64,000 bases of DNA. It comes from CAYPPG01 sp964412555 (lineage in GTDB: Bacteria > Hinthialibacterota > Hinthialibacteria > Hinthialibacterales > Hinthialibacteraceae). The notes under the pieces are model-generated. The model worked only from the letters and a program-made list of their open reading frames with translations. It was not told the origin of the DNA and did no database searches. How positions within the stretch are numbered: position 1 is the stretch's first letter; the number at the start of each line of letters is the position of its first letter. Shown piece by piece: positions 16,870 to 26,646 of this stretch. Position numbers and translations under genes: made by a program. The DNA is taken from the NCBI GenBank assembly GCA_964412555.1, contig CAYPPG010000010.1:62001-126000 (forward strand), given 5' to 3'.

Positions 16870-19392
16870 ATGAAGTGGTTAGCCAAGTTTTTTCATTCAT
16901 ATACCAAACCCGAAACATCTCCAAAAGCCTCAGTACAATCCAAACTGCATGATTTTCTAGCAGTGTTGCGTAAACATGACCGTGTCATAACCCTGATGAG
17001 TGAAATGGAAGAAAAATTGCAAAAAGCCGAACCGTTTGACATCCATTACATTCGATCCAATTTATTAGAGATGCGTACCGGTATGGAAGAACTGGTTGAA
17101 TACATGATTCGTCTAGGAGGTGAATCGTATGAGCCACTAAGGAATCGCTGTTCGGTCATCGAATCGGAAATTTCCAAATTCTTGCCGGGTTCCTATCCAA
17201 TTCCCGAGGATCATTTTACGATCGGTTTTGATAAACTTGATCGGGACCAAGCCAAAAGTGTCGGCAGTAAAAATGCTCAATTGGGTGAGATGAAAACGCG
17301 ATTGAACCTGCCGGTTCCGGAAGGATTTGCCATTACGGCGTGGGGGTATAAACACTTCCTGGATTCAAACAATTTAAAAGCACGGATCGATGAATATTTG
17401 GACCGCATCGACCTGACTCAACTCGATGAACTGGAACAAGTAAGCCAGGAAGTGCAGATGCTCATCAAATCCAGTCCGATTCCCAACGATTTGGAGAAAT
17501 CAATATGCGAATCCTACAGCGAATTGAAAAATCGTGTTCCTCTTGGTAGAGTAGCGCTTCGTTCCAGTGCGATTGCAGAGGATACAATCTATAGTTTTGC
17601 CGGACAATATGCAACGAAATTGAACGTGAGAGAGAATAATGTAATTCATTGTTACAAAGAAATATTAGCAAGTCTTTTTTCTCCCAAAGCCATCTATTAT
17701 TTATTGGGACACACTCTTTCGGAAACGGAGTTCGCTATGAGTGTGGGGTGCGTGGCGATGGTAGATGCTGCGGCAAGCGGTGTTGTCTATACTATGGATC
17801 CGATCCATCCGGAGGAAGATTGTCTTTTGGTTCATTCCGTTTTCGGTTTGGGAAAATCTTTGGTTGATGGGATTTTAACCCCGGATGTGTTCCGCATTTC
17901 ACGAAAGGAGCGCACGATCAAGGAACGTCAAATGGCATCCAAACCAACTCGTTTCCGTATGCTCGATGATGAAGGAATTGTCGAAGAAGCGGTTCCACCT
18001 TCCAAGCAGAACCAATCATCGATTTCAGACTCCCATTTACAGCAACTGATTGATTGTGCATTACAGATTGAAGAGCATTATGGAGTTCCCCAGGACATCG
18101 AGTGGGCGATTGATCAGGAGAATCGCTTGTGTTTTTTGCAGACACGCCCGCTTCGTGTAATCTATTCCCAGGATTCGATTTTTGATTCGGAAGACTCCAC
18201 TTTGGCGACACTTCTGACCGGTGGAGAAACGGTATATCCCGGTGTAGGGGGTGGACGTGTTTTTCATAGTTCTTCGATACAAAATTTACAGGATATTCCG
18301 GAAGGGGTTGTCTTAGTCGCTCCTCATCCATTTCCTGGATTAGTCACAGTCATGGATAAAGTGAATGGGCTTGTCACCGAGATCGGTAGTGTGGCGAGTC
18401 ATATGGCAACGTTAGCCCGGGAATTTCGGCTTCCAACCCTTGTCGGTGTAAAAGACGCCAGCAAACTGCCGGAAGGAGAACCGATTACGATTGATGCCAC
18501 TCATGGGCAGATTTATTCCGGATTGCATCCGAAACTCGAAGAGAAAGGTTCTTTGAAATTCGAGGTTTTCGAACATACGAATCGATATCGTTTGTTGAAA
18601 CAGATTCTTTCACAGATATCTCCCTTAAATCTTTTAAATCCATCGGATGACACATTTATCCCAGAGAATTGCCAAACCTATCACGATATTATTCGATTTG
18701 TGCATCAAAAATCGCTGGAAGAAATGTTTTCCAGTGCCAAACGGATGCGAGAAAAGCAACGAATCGGTGTTCGATTACAAAGTGAGATTCCTTTGCCGGT
18801 CAATATTATATCCATCGATGAAAACTGCTACGATCCCAAACAGAAATTCGTGGAAGAGAGTCAAATTTGTTCTCCCTTAATGCGTTCTTTTTGGAATGGA
18901 ATCAAGGAAGAGGGATGGCCATCACAAAGACCTTCCGCAGATTTGAAAGGATTCATGTCCGCCGTAGCGACGACGATGACCATGGGGAGTCAACCGGAGT
19001 TTCAGGAAAACAGCTTTGCCATTATCAGCAATGAATATATGATTTTAAGTTTGAATCTCGGGTATCACTTTACAACGATCGAAGCGATTTGCATGAATGA
19101 AAAAAGTTACATTCGATTTCAACACAAAGGCGGTGGTGCTCCCATCGACCGCCGTATACGCCGTGTTACACTCCTGGCGGACATCTTTTCGAAAATGGGA
19201 TTCGAGCATATCCGGAAGAGTGATTTCTTCGAAGGAAAAATCTCTTACCTCACCTTCCAGGAGATGAATGAAAAGTTAAGAGTGTTGGGGCGTCTTTGTA
19301 TGATGACCAAGCAAATGGATATGGCCTTATCCAATGACGCGATTGCCGAATGGTATAGAGATGATATTATCAAGAAATTAAAAATTAACTGA
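16870..19392 (+). CDS. PEP/pyruvate-binding (pyruvate, water dikinase-like) protein
   Basis: An 840-residue multidomain protein related to PEP synthase/PPDK. An N-terminal helical region (about 1-110) is followed by a PPDK_N nucleotide-binding region (about 120-450): KSVGSKNAQLGEM, PVPEGFAITAWGY, VALRSSAIAEDTIYSFAGQYAT and DIEWAIDQENRLCFLQTRPL. The swivelling phosphohistidine domain reads GLVTEIGSVASHMATLAREF, with His511 as the phospho-carrier. The C-terminal ~220 residues (GGGAPIDRRIRRVTLLADIFSKMGFEH) are not the PEP-binding TIM barrel, so this is not a classical PEP synthase; phosphotransfer to an unknown acceptor is likely. A CBS-domain gene follows after 161 nt. No strong ribosome site precedes the chosen ATG. 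Confidence 0.8.
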   Translation: MKWLAKFFHSYTKPETSPKASVQSKLHDFLAVLRKHDRVITLMSEMEEKLQKAEPFDIHYIRSNLLEMRTGMEELVEYMIRLGGESYEPLRNRCSVIESEISKFLPGSYPIPEDHFTIGFDKLDRDQAKSVGSKNAQLGEMKTRLNLPVPEGFAITAWGYKHFLDSNNLKARIDEYLDRIDLTQLDELEQVSQEVQMLIKSSPIPNDLEKSICESYSELKNRVPLGRVALRSSAIAEDTIYSFAGQYATKLNVRENNVIHCYKEILASLFSPKAIYYLLGHTLSETEFAMSVGCVAMVDAAASGVVYTMDPIHPEEDCLLVHSVFGLGKSLVDGILTPDVFRISRKERTIKERQMASKPTRFRMLDDEGIVEEAVPPSKQNQSSISDSHLQQLIDCALQIEEHYGVPQDIEWAIDQENRLCFLQTRPLRVIYSQDSIFDSEDSTLATLLTGGETVYPGVGGGRVFHSSSIQNLQDIPEGVVLVAPHPFPGLVTVMDKVNGLVTEIGSVASHMATLAREFRLPTLVGVKDASKLPEGEPITIDATHGQIYSGLHPKLEEKGSLKFEVFEHTNRYRLLKQILSQISPLNLLNPSDDTFIPENCQTYHDIIRFVHQKSLEEMFSSAKRMREKQRIGVRLQSEIPLPVNIISIDENCYDPKQKFVEESQICSPLMRSFWNGIKEEGWPSQRPSADLKGFMSAVATTMTMGSQPEFQENSFAIISNEYMILSLNLGYHFTTIEAICMNEKSYIRFQHKGGGAPIDRRIRRVTLLADIFSKMGFEHIRKSDFFEGKISYLTFQEMNEKLRVLGRLCMMTKQMDMALSNDAIAEWYRDDIIKKLKIN

Positions 19393-19553
19393 GACCTGTC
19401 GTTGTGTTATCGCGAAATCTTCCATGAGGAAGGAAAATAGACTTTTTATCCATCACAAGTTGATTCCATCGAATGAGTTGGTTTCCGTTTTCAAATTGTA
19501 TTCTTCTTGTTATGCTTTAAGAACTCACACGAGAAAGGAAAGGAGCGTATGTA

Positions 19554-20078
19554 ATGGATCCCATAAAAGTCGGAGACTTGATGATTCCTTTGCAAGATTA
19601 TCCTCACATCCCCTATTGGTTCACTCTTCGCCAAGCGATGGTAGAGATGGAAAAGTGTGAAATCGAAGTGGACGGCCGAAAATCTCTGCCCCGGATTATT
19701 CTTGTGTTCAACGAGGCCTATCAATTATTAGGAATGGTCAGACGGCGGGATCTGATGCGGGGATTAGAACCAGATTATTCCGGTGAAGATTCTATCTATA
19801 AAAAAGAGATTGTTGCTGATGAGAAAGTCACTGCGAGTTCGGAAGAACTCTCGTTCGATACAATCGTGAACGCATTAAAAACACAAGCAGAGAGACAAGT
19901 GCGAGATGTGATGGTCTCCATCGAATTGACGCTGGATTATGAGGATTTCATCACCTACGCCATCGACGCAATGGTGGAGCACAATTTAAGCTTGATTCCG
20001 GTTTTGAAAGAAGGCCAGGTTGTCGGAGTGGTTCGGTCGGTCGATGTCTTTCATCAATTGGCAAAACTAATTTTGTAA
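19554..20078 (+). CDS. CBS-domain pair protein
   Basis: A 174-residue protein made of two CBS motifs: residues 4-65 (VGDLMIPLQDYPHIPYWFTLRQAMVEM, LVFNEAYQLLGMVRRRDLMRGL) and 115-172 (VRDVMVSIELTLDYEDFITYAIDAMVEHNLSLIPVLKEGQVVGVVRSVDVF). Such modules bind adenine nucleotides and sense energy state. Lying just after the PEP/pyruvate-binding gene on the same strand, it is a plausible regulator of that protein. AAAGGAG precedes the ATG. Confidence 0.85.
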   Translation: MDPIKVGDLMIPLQDYPHIPYWFTLRQAMVEMEKCEIEVDGRKSLPRIILVFNEAYQLLGMVRRRDLMRGLEPDYSGEDSIYKKEIVADEKVTASSEELSFDTIVNALKTQAERQVRDVMVSIELTLDYEDFITYAIDAMVEHNLSLIPVLKEGQVVGVVRSVDVFHQLAKLIL

Positions 20079-20206
20079 AAATCTTACTGCTTGGTTTTAC
20101 TGAATCACCGCAATTGCGTCATAGCACTGTAAGGATATCCAATCATTCAATATAATCTTCTTTCATCCCTTCTCTGAAATTCTATTTGATTTACCGGAAA
20201 AGAAAC

Positions 20207-21676
20207 ATGACCGAAACCAAAAAATCGACACGAGAGGAACGCATTGCGTTAATCAACGAACTGCGGGAGCAAGGAATTAATCCCTATCCGGAACGCTTTG
20301 AACGGACGCATACGATAAAAGAAGCGCTTACGTTGCCGGAAGAAGAGCAACATGTTCGTCTAGCAGGGCGCATCATCGCGATTCGGAAAATGGGAAAACT
20401 CAGCTTTGCCCATATTCAAGATGTGGAAGCGAAGATCCAACTGTGCTTTACACAAAATGAATTGGGAAAGGACGGTTATCAATTTTTAAAGAAATATATC
20501 GATATCGGTGATTTCGTCGGTGTAGAAGGATTTATGTTTGTGACGAGAACCGGCGAAAAAACGTTGAATGTCCAATCCTTCGAGATTTTGGCAAAATCGC
20601 TATCTACCTTACCGGAAAAATGGCATGGCCTTACGGATCAGGAAACACGATACCGTCAACGATATCTTGATTTGATCGTCAACGAACAATCCCCACAGCG
20701 GTTTCAGATTCGCCGAGAGGTGATTCGGGCACTGCGGGATCATCTGGAAGAGCACAATTTTACCGAAGTCGAAACCCCCATTCTCCAATCCCAGCCCTCC
20801 GGTGCATTGGCTCAGCCCTTCGTGACGCATCACAATTCATTGGATATCGACGTATACTTGCGGATCGCGCCGGAAACCTATTTAAAGCGTCTTATCGTGG
20901 GCGGGTATGACCGGGTTTTCGAATTTGCCCGTTGTTTTCGTAACGAGGGAATTTCGACAGCACATTTGCAAGAATTTCTCATGCTCGAATACTATGCGGC
21001 TTATTGGAATTATGTGGATAATATGAATTATACAGAAGAACTGGTCAAATCCGTACTTGAACAGGTGCTCGGTACTTTGACAGTGAGTTATCAAGGAAAA
21101 ACCGTCGATTTTTCCGGGACGTGGCCGAGGAAAACATTTCAAGAGATGCTGCTGGAAGATATCGGGATCGATATCGAGCGGAATTCCGACAAAGAATCTT
21201 TACTGGCCCGAATCGAAGAACAAGGGATTTCCATGAAAGATGTCAAAGTGGAAGCGCTGGGCTGGGGGGCGCTGGTGGATGCCCTCTACAAGAGAACGAG
21301 CAGACTGAACATTGTCTCCCCGGTTTTTCTGACTTCCCACCCCAAGGAATTATCCCCGTTGGCACGCGCCAATGATGTAAGTCCGACTATCACGGATCGT
21401 TTTCAATTGGTAGTGGCGGGAATGGAGATTTGCAACGCCTATTCAGAATTGGTCGATCCGATTGAACAGCGGGAGCGCTTGGAAATCCAGCAACAATTAC
21501 ATGATGCGGGAGATGAAGAGGCCATGCTGAGTGATGAAGATTATATCCATTGCATGGAATACGGGATGCCGCCGATCTCGGGATGGGGAATGGGAATCGA
21601 TCGGTTCATTGCCTTGATTACGGATGAGGAAAATATCAAAAATACGGTTTATTTTCCTTTGATGCGACCGTTATGA
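20207..21676 (+). CDS. lysS: Lysyl-tRNA synthetase, class II
   Basis: A 489-residue class II aminoacyl-tRNA synthetase. An N-terminal OB-fold (about 55-145, VRLAGRIIAIRKMGKLSFAHIQD) is followed by motif 1 (FTEVETPILQSQPSGALAQPF), motif 2 (FEFARCFRNEGISTAHLQEF) and motif 3 (SGWGMGIDRFIALITDEENI). The start at 20207 (MTETKKSTREERI) is preferred over the TTG at 20186. Codes for an essential housekeeping enzyme. No partner genes are evident. Confidence 0.97.
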   Translation: MTETKKSTREERIALINELREQGINPYPERFERTHTIKEALTLPEEEQHVRLAGRIIAIRKMGKLSFAHIQDVEAKIQLCFTQNELGKDGYQFLKKYIDIGDFVGVEGFMFVTRTGEKTLNVQSFEILAKSLSTLPEKWHGLTDQETRYRQRYLDLIVNEQSPQRFQIRREVIRALRDHLEEHNFTEVETPILQSQPSGALAQPFVTHHNSLDIDVYLRIAPETYLKRLIVGGYDRVFEFARCFRNEGISTAHLQEFLMLEYYAAYWNYVDNMNYTEELVKSVLEQVLGTLTVSYQGKTVDFSGTWPRKTFQEMLLEDIGIDIERNSDKESLLARIEEQGISMKDVKVEALGWGALVDALYKRTSRLNIVSPVFLTSHPKELSPLARANDVSPTITDRFQLVVAGMEICNAYSELVDPIEQRERLEIQQQLHDAGDEEAMLSDEDYIHCMEYGMPPISGWGMGIDRFIALITDEENIKNTVYFPLMRPL

Positions 21677-21776
21677 CATCGGTTATGTTTCTGCAAAAAG
21701 ATTATGTTAATGACATTGTCCTGCGGCTTGCCTCTGGCTTAGATTTCGTTAAAAAGATAAATCAGGTACTGTCCCC

Positions 21777-22211
21777 ATGAGAGTGTATTTGGACAACTGT
21801 GTCTACAATCGGCCTTATGATGATCAAAGCCAAATTCGTATCCGACTGGAAACGGAAGCAAAACTTTTTATACAATCTATGATCGATCAAAATCTGTTGG
21901 AATTGGTGTGGTCGTACATTATCGACATAGAAAATGAAGAAAATCCCTTTGCTGAAAGAAAAATGGAGATTCAAAAGTGGAAATCTCGTGCAATAATAGA
22001 TGTTGAAGAGAAAATAGAAATATTAGAAAATGCGGATGCATTTCAGAAAAAATGCGGATTGAAAGGGAAAGATTCATTACACATTGCATGCGCAGTATAC
22101 GCAAAATGTGGTTATTTCATCACCGCAGATGATATTTTGCATAAAAGAATGCAAAGAAATGAAAGCATCGCCGTCATCGATCCAATCACTTTTATAAGAG
22201 AGGTGATTTAA
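21777..22211 (+). CDS. PIN-domain (VapC-like) toxin
   Basis: A 144-residue PIN-fold ribonuclease-like protein: MRVYLDNCVYNRP carries the first acidic residue (D6), the middle IIDIENEENPF supplies Glu, GKDSLHIACAVYAKCGYFITADDILHKRM carries the Asp of K-D-x-x-H and the T-A-D-D end. This is the motif set of metal-dependent PIN nucleases. It is separated by a single base from the next gene, giving the toxin-first layout of a toxin-antitoxin module. Confidence 0.85.
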   Translation: MRVYLDNCVYNRPYDDQSQIRIRLETEAKLFIQSMIDQNLLELVWSYIIDIENEENPFAERKMEIQKWKSRAIIDVEEKIEILENADAFQKKCGLKGKDSLHIACAVYAKCGYFITADDILHKRMQRNESIAVIDPITFIREVI

Positions 22212-22212
22212 C

Positions 22213-22425
22213 ATGTTAACCGATACGGAATTGAAAATTGAGGGGATGAGGGCACTTGCACAGGCATTAGGGGATGTACAAGCGGAGAGATTTATCACAC
22301 TCATCCTGCGTGAACCGTTTGATTACACAAAATGGCAAAGAAATCTATGGCCGGATAAAAGCATCGAAGAGATAAGCCAATCCGCTATGCAACTACGAAA
22401 AAAAACAACAGAAAACGAGTCATAA
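22213..22425 (+). CDS. Putative antitoxin partner of the PIN protein
   Basis: A 70-residue protein beginning MLTDTELKIEGMRALAQALGDVQAE, with RFITLILREPFDYTKWQ and SIEEISQSAMQLRKK at the end. Small proteins of this type are often found directly after a PIN gene; I recognise the pattern but not a named family. Start lies 1 nt after the PIN stop. Function as the antitoxin is inferred from position and size. Confidence 0.7.
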   Translation: MLTDTELKIEGMRALAQALGDVQAERFITLILREPFDYTKWQRNLWPDKSIEEISQSAMQLRKKTTENES

Positions 22426-23907
22426 TTACACCACCACCTCAATCCCAAATAGTTGCGCAAACTGCTTCATCGGCTTCGCATACTCCCCGTAAAACAGCAC
22501 GTTATGATGCCCTTTCACCTGGCAGACATCGTCCAATTCGTTGATGGTGATTTCCACGTTGGTGCGGCAGCCGCCGACGGGGGGCATATCGTAGGATTTC
22601 ACCACATTGCCCGAATAGAGAAGCATTTGCGGTTGTTCTGCAGGGATGCAATGTGCCATCGTGACGGCTTCTCCTTCGCGAAACAGTACTTGTGGACAGC
22701 AAGTCGGATCGTTCGTATGACCGTAGTTTCGTAAGAGAATCGGCTCATGCGGTTTGTCGGGACCGAATAGTTTCGAACCGGATGTGCAATGCGAGGCAAA
22801 GTAATGATTCTTTTCCGTCTCGAACGCCGGGTTGTGTTGAAATCCGGGACGGTTGAAAAGATGCTGCACCAACATCAGCGTCAACGTTGGGCCAAGGTGG
22901 TTTTCACAACCAGCCGCGATCCCTTCATCCCGCAATTTCATAAAACTCATGCACGGCATGAACTCCCCTCTCCTTAAACAATCCATCATGATGGCATCGC
23001 CACCTTCCGATTCGAGGATGCGTTTGTCAGCAAAGTGAACTCGTGCCGCTTGAACGATTTCCGGATTTTCCGGTTCCAAAATCTTTTTCGCATTTTTCTT
23101 AAATTCTCGGGCAAGTGCCTTCACTTCATCGGTGATTTCCGTTTTGTTGACTTCTTCCTCAAAACGTTTTAAAGAAACTGTACGGACAGTCGTGCCCCAG
23201 AACGGAACGACGGCTTCTTTTCCGTCTTCGCTTCCTGCAACACTGATGATACGGCTTTGCCTCATGATGTTCCGCGCTTGTATGGAACGCATCCCGAATT
23301 CAACCGGATCGAGATTGTTCATCGTTTGGATCATAAAGACTCCCGGCCGTTGATAGGCGGTAATGGGGCCGTGTTTGACGCCCAGGCAGGAATAAATGAC
23401 AATGGGAATCCCTTCTTCCGTCCTTGATCCATTCTCTCCGATTTTCATTCCAAATGCTTTTATAAGGGGATTGATATGGGCGAAATGACTGTGTTTGAAT
23501 GGAATCAGCAGCAAACCGTCCGGCTTGTTCTGCTTCACCTTCTCGACAAAAGCGTTCAGATCGCCGCTTTGATCGATTGGTTTCTGTTCCATTTCAATTT
23601 TCATATTGTATTTCTTTTCAATTTCCTGTAGGCGGCTCATATACTGCTTTTGCCGTCCTTCAGCGTCGAAATCGTTGCCGGGCCAGCTCCACCAGCCGCC
23701 TTCCACACGCAAGGTATCGGAGGGAGGATAGAGAAAAGCGCCCATAACGGTCGCGGCTTTTTTGGGGCGAGTGCTGGCTGTACTTGACGCACGAGCGACT
23801 GCCGGTGTGAAATTTAAGGCAATACTCCCGGCCGTCAACCCCATCGCGCCCAAAAATTCCCGGCGGCAGCAGCCGCATGAGTTGTCGTGATTGTGTGTAT
23901 CTTTCAT
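22426..23907 (-). CDS. Tat-exported sugar-isomerase-like (L-fucose/L-arabinose isomerase fold) protein
   Basis: A 493-residue protein with a twin-arginine-like leader (CGCCRREFLGAMGLTAGSIALNF, residues about 11-33, ending PAVARA). The body resembles the fucose/arabinose isomerase fold: DLNAFVEKVKQNKPDGLLLIPF in the N-terminal domain, then GGDAIMMDCLRRGEFMPCMSFMKLRDEGIAAGCENHLGPTL, and a C-terminal FASHCTSGSKLFG with NYGHTNDPTCCPQVLFREGEAVTMAHC. Active-site Glu/Asp/His cannot be assigned with certainty. The ATG at 23907 follows AGGAG. Export of an isomerase-like enzyme is unusual; it may be a secreted binding protein derived from the fold. A pseudopilin gene lies 25 nt upstream. Confidence 0.7.
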   Translation of the reverse strand: MKDTHNHDNSCGCCRREFLGAMGLTAGSIALNFTPAVARASSTASTRPKKAATVMGAFLYPPSDTLRVEGGWWSWPGNDFDAEGRQKQYMSRLQEIEKKYNMKIEMEQKPIDQSGDLNAFVEKVKQNKPDGLLLIPFKHSHFAHINPLIKAFGMKIGENGSRTEEGIPIVIYSCLGVKHGPITAYQRPGVFMIQTMNNLDPVEFGMRSIQARNIMRQSRIISVAGSEDGKEAVVPFWGTTVRTVSLKRFEEEVNKTEITDEVKALAREFKKNAKKILEPENPEIVQAARVHFADKRILESEGGDAIMMDCLRRGEFMPCMSFMKLRDEGIAAGCENHLGPTLTLMLVQHLFNRPGFQHNPAFETEKNHYFASHCTSGSKLFGPDKPHEPILLRNYGHTNDPTCCPQVLFREGEAVTMAHCIPAEQPQMLLYSGNVVKSYDMPPVGGCRTNVEITINELDDVCQVKGHHNVLFYGEYAKPMKQFAQLFGIEVVV

Positions 23908-23932
23908 CTTGTTACTCCTAATAAAAATATTA

Positions 23933-24601
23933 TTACATATTCGTCCCGCCGCCCTGGCGAATGACGATATCACCCATGCTGTTCAATCCATTGGAGGTAT
24001 CGTAGGGCATACCGCGAACCATGCTTTCCCACATGCCATCGGGGCCAATGCCCATCAGCGCCCATTCTCCGGGCTGCAACGGACGCTGGCCAGTTTGTTG
24101 GCTGCCCGACGATCGCAATCCACTCAAGCCATGGTTTTCACCGATGAAACTGAACGCCGGTTCGTTATCTCCATAAATGTACGTCCCGTTCGCATAGTTG
24201 ATGTAGGCTTCACTGTCCTTCGCCGACATCGCATCGTTGAACGGATCGCTAGGGATACTAGACATGTATGAAATAGGGGTTGTCAACGGACCCAGGATTT
24301 GGATCATCGTACGATTCGGCCCATTATTGAAAGGAGGGATTCCGAATTCCGTCATCCGCTCCACTCCCAATTCGGTGTCATCGTCCCAAAAATCCACGAG
24401 CATCATATTTTTATCGAGCCGGAACGACTCAATGGCCGTTCCGAGATTCTTCATGTCCGCCATCCCGCGCGCGATCTTTGCACGCGTTTGCGCGTTTAGA
24501 AAATTCGGAACCGCAATGGCCGCCAAGATGCCAATGATGGCCACAACAATCAATAACTCAATCAACGTAAATGCACGAGCCTTTTCGATTGTACTCTTCA
24601 T
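23933..24601 (-). CDS. Type II secretion/type IV pilin-like pseudopilin
   Basis: A 222-residue prepilin. The N-terminus has a short basic leader (MKSTIEKARA) and the methylation/cleavage segment FTLIELLIVVAIIGILAAIAVPNF with Glu at +5, as in pseudopilins. The rest (IARGMADMKNLGTAIESFRLDKN..., ending with GDIVIRQGGGTNM) is the soluble domain found in planctomycete- and Hydrogenedentes-type prepilin proteins. The ATG at 24601 is preceded by GGAG. It lies 25 nt before the isomerase-like gene. No secretin or ATPase genes are in the window. Confidence 0.85.
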   Translation of the reverse strand: MKSTIEKARAFTLIELLIVVAIIGILAAIAVPNFLNAQTRAKIARGMADMKNLGTAIESFRLDKNMMLVDFWDDDTELGVERMTEFGIPPFNNGPNRTMIQILGPLTTPISYMSSIPSDPFNDAMSAKDSEAYINYANGTYIYGDNEPAFSFIGENHGLSGLRSSGSQQTGQRPLQPGEWALMGIGPDGMWESMVRGMPYDTSNGLNSMGDIVIRQGGGTNM

Positions 24602-24649
24602 AATTGTAACTCCAATTCTCGTGTGACTCGCATGTTCTGTAAGATCGTA

Positions 24650-24677
24650 GGGGCAACCTTTACGGTTGCCCCTTTTT
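24650..24677. repeat. GGGGCAACC hairpin between secreted-protein genes
   Basis: GGGGCAACC and GGTTGCCCC make a perfect 9-bp stem (loop TTTAC), followed on the plus strand by TTTTT. Both neighbours are on the minus strand, so the T-run is on the wrong side for them. It is better seen as a member of the dispersed hairpin family than as their terminator. Confidence 0.6.
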
Positions 24678-24722
24678 CGATCAAGAATCCTATTCACAGA
24701 TGACGAAAACTGTGATCCGACA

Positions 24723-26531
24723 TTAATAAATCGCCCAGTTTCCAACTGGCGCACCCGCTGTTTTCACGAGGCGTACACCAAGATAGACAGACCGGCGTGC
24801 ATCTTCATAATCCGTTGCATCGTCCATGATAAAGTTGACCACTTCACCACCGGATACGGTGATTTCTCCAACTTTCACCTCATAATCGTTGTAGCCGGGT
24901 GTCCCTTCAAAGGTTCCATCCCATGCACCATACGTTTGTAATTCTTCCCCTTCAATTCCGAACTTGATCGGAGTCGGATTCTCCAGGTTCTCTGTTGGAT
25001 CGGCATCACCGATGTCCCCGACGCGAAGGAATACATCGTACGTGCCGCCCAAGCGAATCTCGACGGTTGTGCGCAGAGGCATGGCGTCATTTCCATTTTC
25101 GGGGAACGATTCGAGAATCGGACCATAAGTCCCCAAATTCTGGCGGATATTCCATTTACCGGAACCATCCTCACGGGTCGTATCGGTCAACCAATCTTCC
25201 AGTGCAGGATACGCCGCTTCGTCTTGCGGCCACGTGCGATATTTATTCCCGCCGATATCCGTGAAGAGTTCGAATACACCCGGGCTGACCGTAATTTCAT
25301 CGAGATCCAAGAACGACTGTTTCACAAGTTTCATCCCTAGATAAACAGAACGCTGCCCACCTTCAAAGTCAGGTGCATCATCAATGATATAGGTTACCTC
25401 TTGTCCCGCTTCCACGGAAATTTGTTCGAAATGAATCTCATAATCGTTATAGCCAGGAGTGCCTTTAAACTCTCCATCTCCGGCGACATATGTCTGCAAT
25501 TCTTCCCCTTCACGACCTAATTTCAGAGGATTGGGATTGGCAAGATTATCATCTTCAGTAGCCGCTCCTGTATCTCCAATGCTGAAGTAGACATCATAAG
25601 TGCCGCCTTCTACGAATATCACGTTGGTCATAAGGGTGGGCGCATCTTCGGGGCCGTTGGGATAGGCTTCGAGGATGGGGCCATAGGGTCCCAATCCTTC
25701 CCGTTTATTCCAAAGATTATCGGTGCCCGAATTTGCGTTTAAGGTCACCCACTCTTCTTGAGCCAGACTTTCATCGACGGGGCGTGTTCTGAATTGATTG
25801 CCGCTGACATCGGTAGACCATTCCGCCGAGCCGGGACTCACTTGAATCTCCGATAAAGCAGCATCCAATTCGAGCACTCGGAGCGTAATCCCATGAAATG
25901 TCGAACCGACCTCAAAAGCAGAAATCAATCCGTATTGATCTCCCGGCACGTCATCGATACGCACTTTGATGGTATCGCCGGCCTCCACATCCACTTCACC
26001 GAGTGGAATCGAATACCAAAATCCCGCTCCTGATTCACCTCCGGCGATGGGATAAGGAGGGGCCGTTCCACCGGAACGCCGATTGGTGTTATCCGCGGAA
26101 TACATAACTAAATCTTCATCACCGAGAGCCGCTTGAATCGGGCCGGTACCTGGTTCGGAATTGGAATCGATGAAGTTCAAGATCACTTCATATTTGCCTC
26201 CCATTGCGACGGTAATTTCCGAGACAATTTCCGGCGCATCTTCCCAAAAGCCGGGGGCATGGGAGATCAAGAAAATATCGCCGATATAGGGATAGATTGC
26301 CCACAAGTCATCTTCTTCGAAGAGAATGCCTTCGATATCCGGTGAGTCGAGAGGGATATCCAAAATCGCATCGTCCGGCCCGACTGTATATGTATTCCCA
26401 AACCGGTCCGGTTCACCGCTCATATCTCCGGCTTTGAAGAAATACGTTATATCCTGCGCTCCTACGCTCACTGCCATCAGTAACAGGGCAAGAGTTACAC
26501 ATCCATGAAAAGTTTTTTTCGAGTGACTCAT
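24723..26531 (-). CDS. Secreted protein with tandem beta-rich repeats and C-terminal NWAIY
   Basis: A 602-residue exported protein; the signal peptide (residues 1-25) ends SVGAQ. Two clear tandem repeats of about 170 residues (about 230-410 and 415-595) share V-S-P-G, W-x-x-R-x-x-L-G-x-Y-G-P-I-L-E, GGTYDV(Y/F)xxxGD, EGEELQTY, F-(K/E)-GTPGYNDYE and (R/Q)RSVYLG. Residues 28-225 are a divergent third copy. The repeats look like all-beta binding modules of uncultivated PVC/Poribacteria-type secretomes; I know no function. The chain ends APVGNWAIY-COOH. The leader holds a TTGACA box (26745-26750) and a perfect Shine-Dalgarno far from any start. Confidence 0.75.
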   Translation of the reverse strand: MSHSKKTFHGCVTLALLLMAVSVGAQDITYFFKAGDMSGEPDRFGNTYTVGPDDAILDIPLDSPDIEGILFEEDDLWAIYPYIGDIFLISHAPGFWEDAPEIVSEITVAMGGKYEVILNFIDSNSEPGTGPIQAALGDEDLVMYSADNTNRRSGGTAPPYPIAGGESGAGFWYSIPLGEVDVEAGDTIKVRIDDVPGDQYGLISAFEVGSTFHGITLRVLELDAALSEIQVSPGSAEWSTDVSGNQFRTRPVDESLAQEEWVTLNANSGTDNLWNKREGLGPYGPILEAYPNGPEDAPTLMTNVIFVEGGTYDVYFSIGDTGAATEDDNLANPNPLKLGREGEELQTYVAGDGEFKGTPGYNDYEIHFEQISVEAGQEVTYIIDDAPDFEGGQRSVYLGMKLVKQSFLDLDEITVSPGVFELFTDIGGNKYRTWPQDEAAYPALEDWLTDTTREDGSGKWNIRQNLGTYGPILESFPENGNDAMPLRTTVEIRLGGTYDVFLRVGDIGDADPTENLENPTPIKFGIEGEELQTYGAWDGTFEGTPGYNDYEVKVGEITVSGGEVVNFIMDDATDYEDARRSVYLGVRLVKTAGAPVGNWAIY

Positions 26532-26646
26532 ACTACTTACCTCCCTTGCTATTGGTTACAATCATTTCATCATTGAGAATACAAAATCAGAAGATGTTCG
26601 AGATACCCAACAATCGATAGTTGCACTTTTCCCGTATTTTGAAAAA

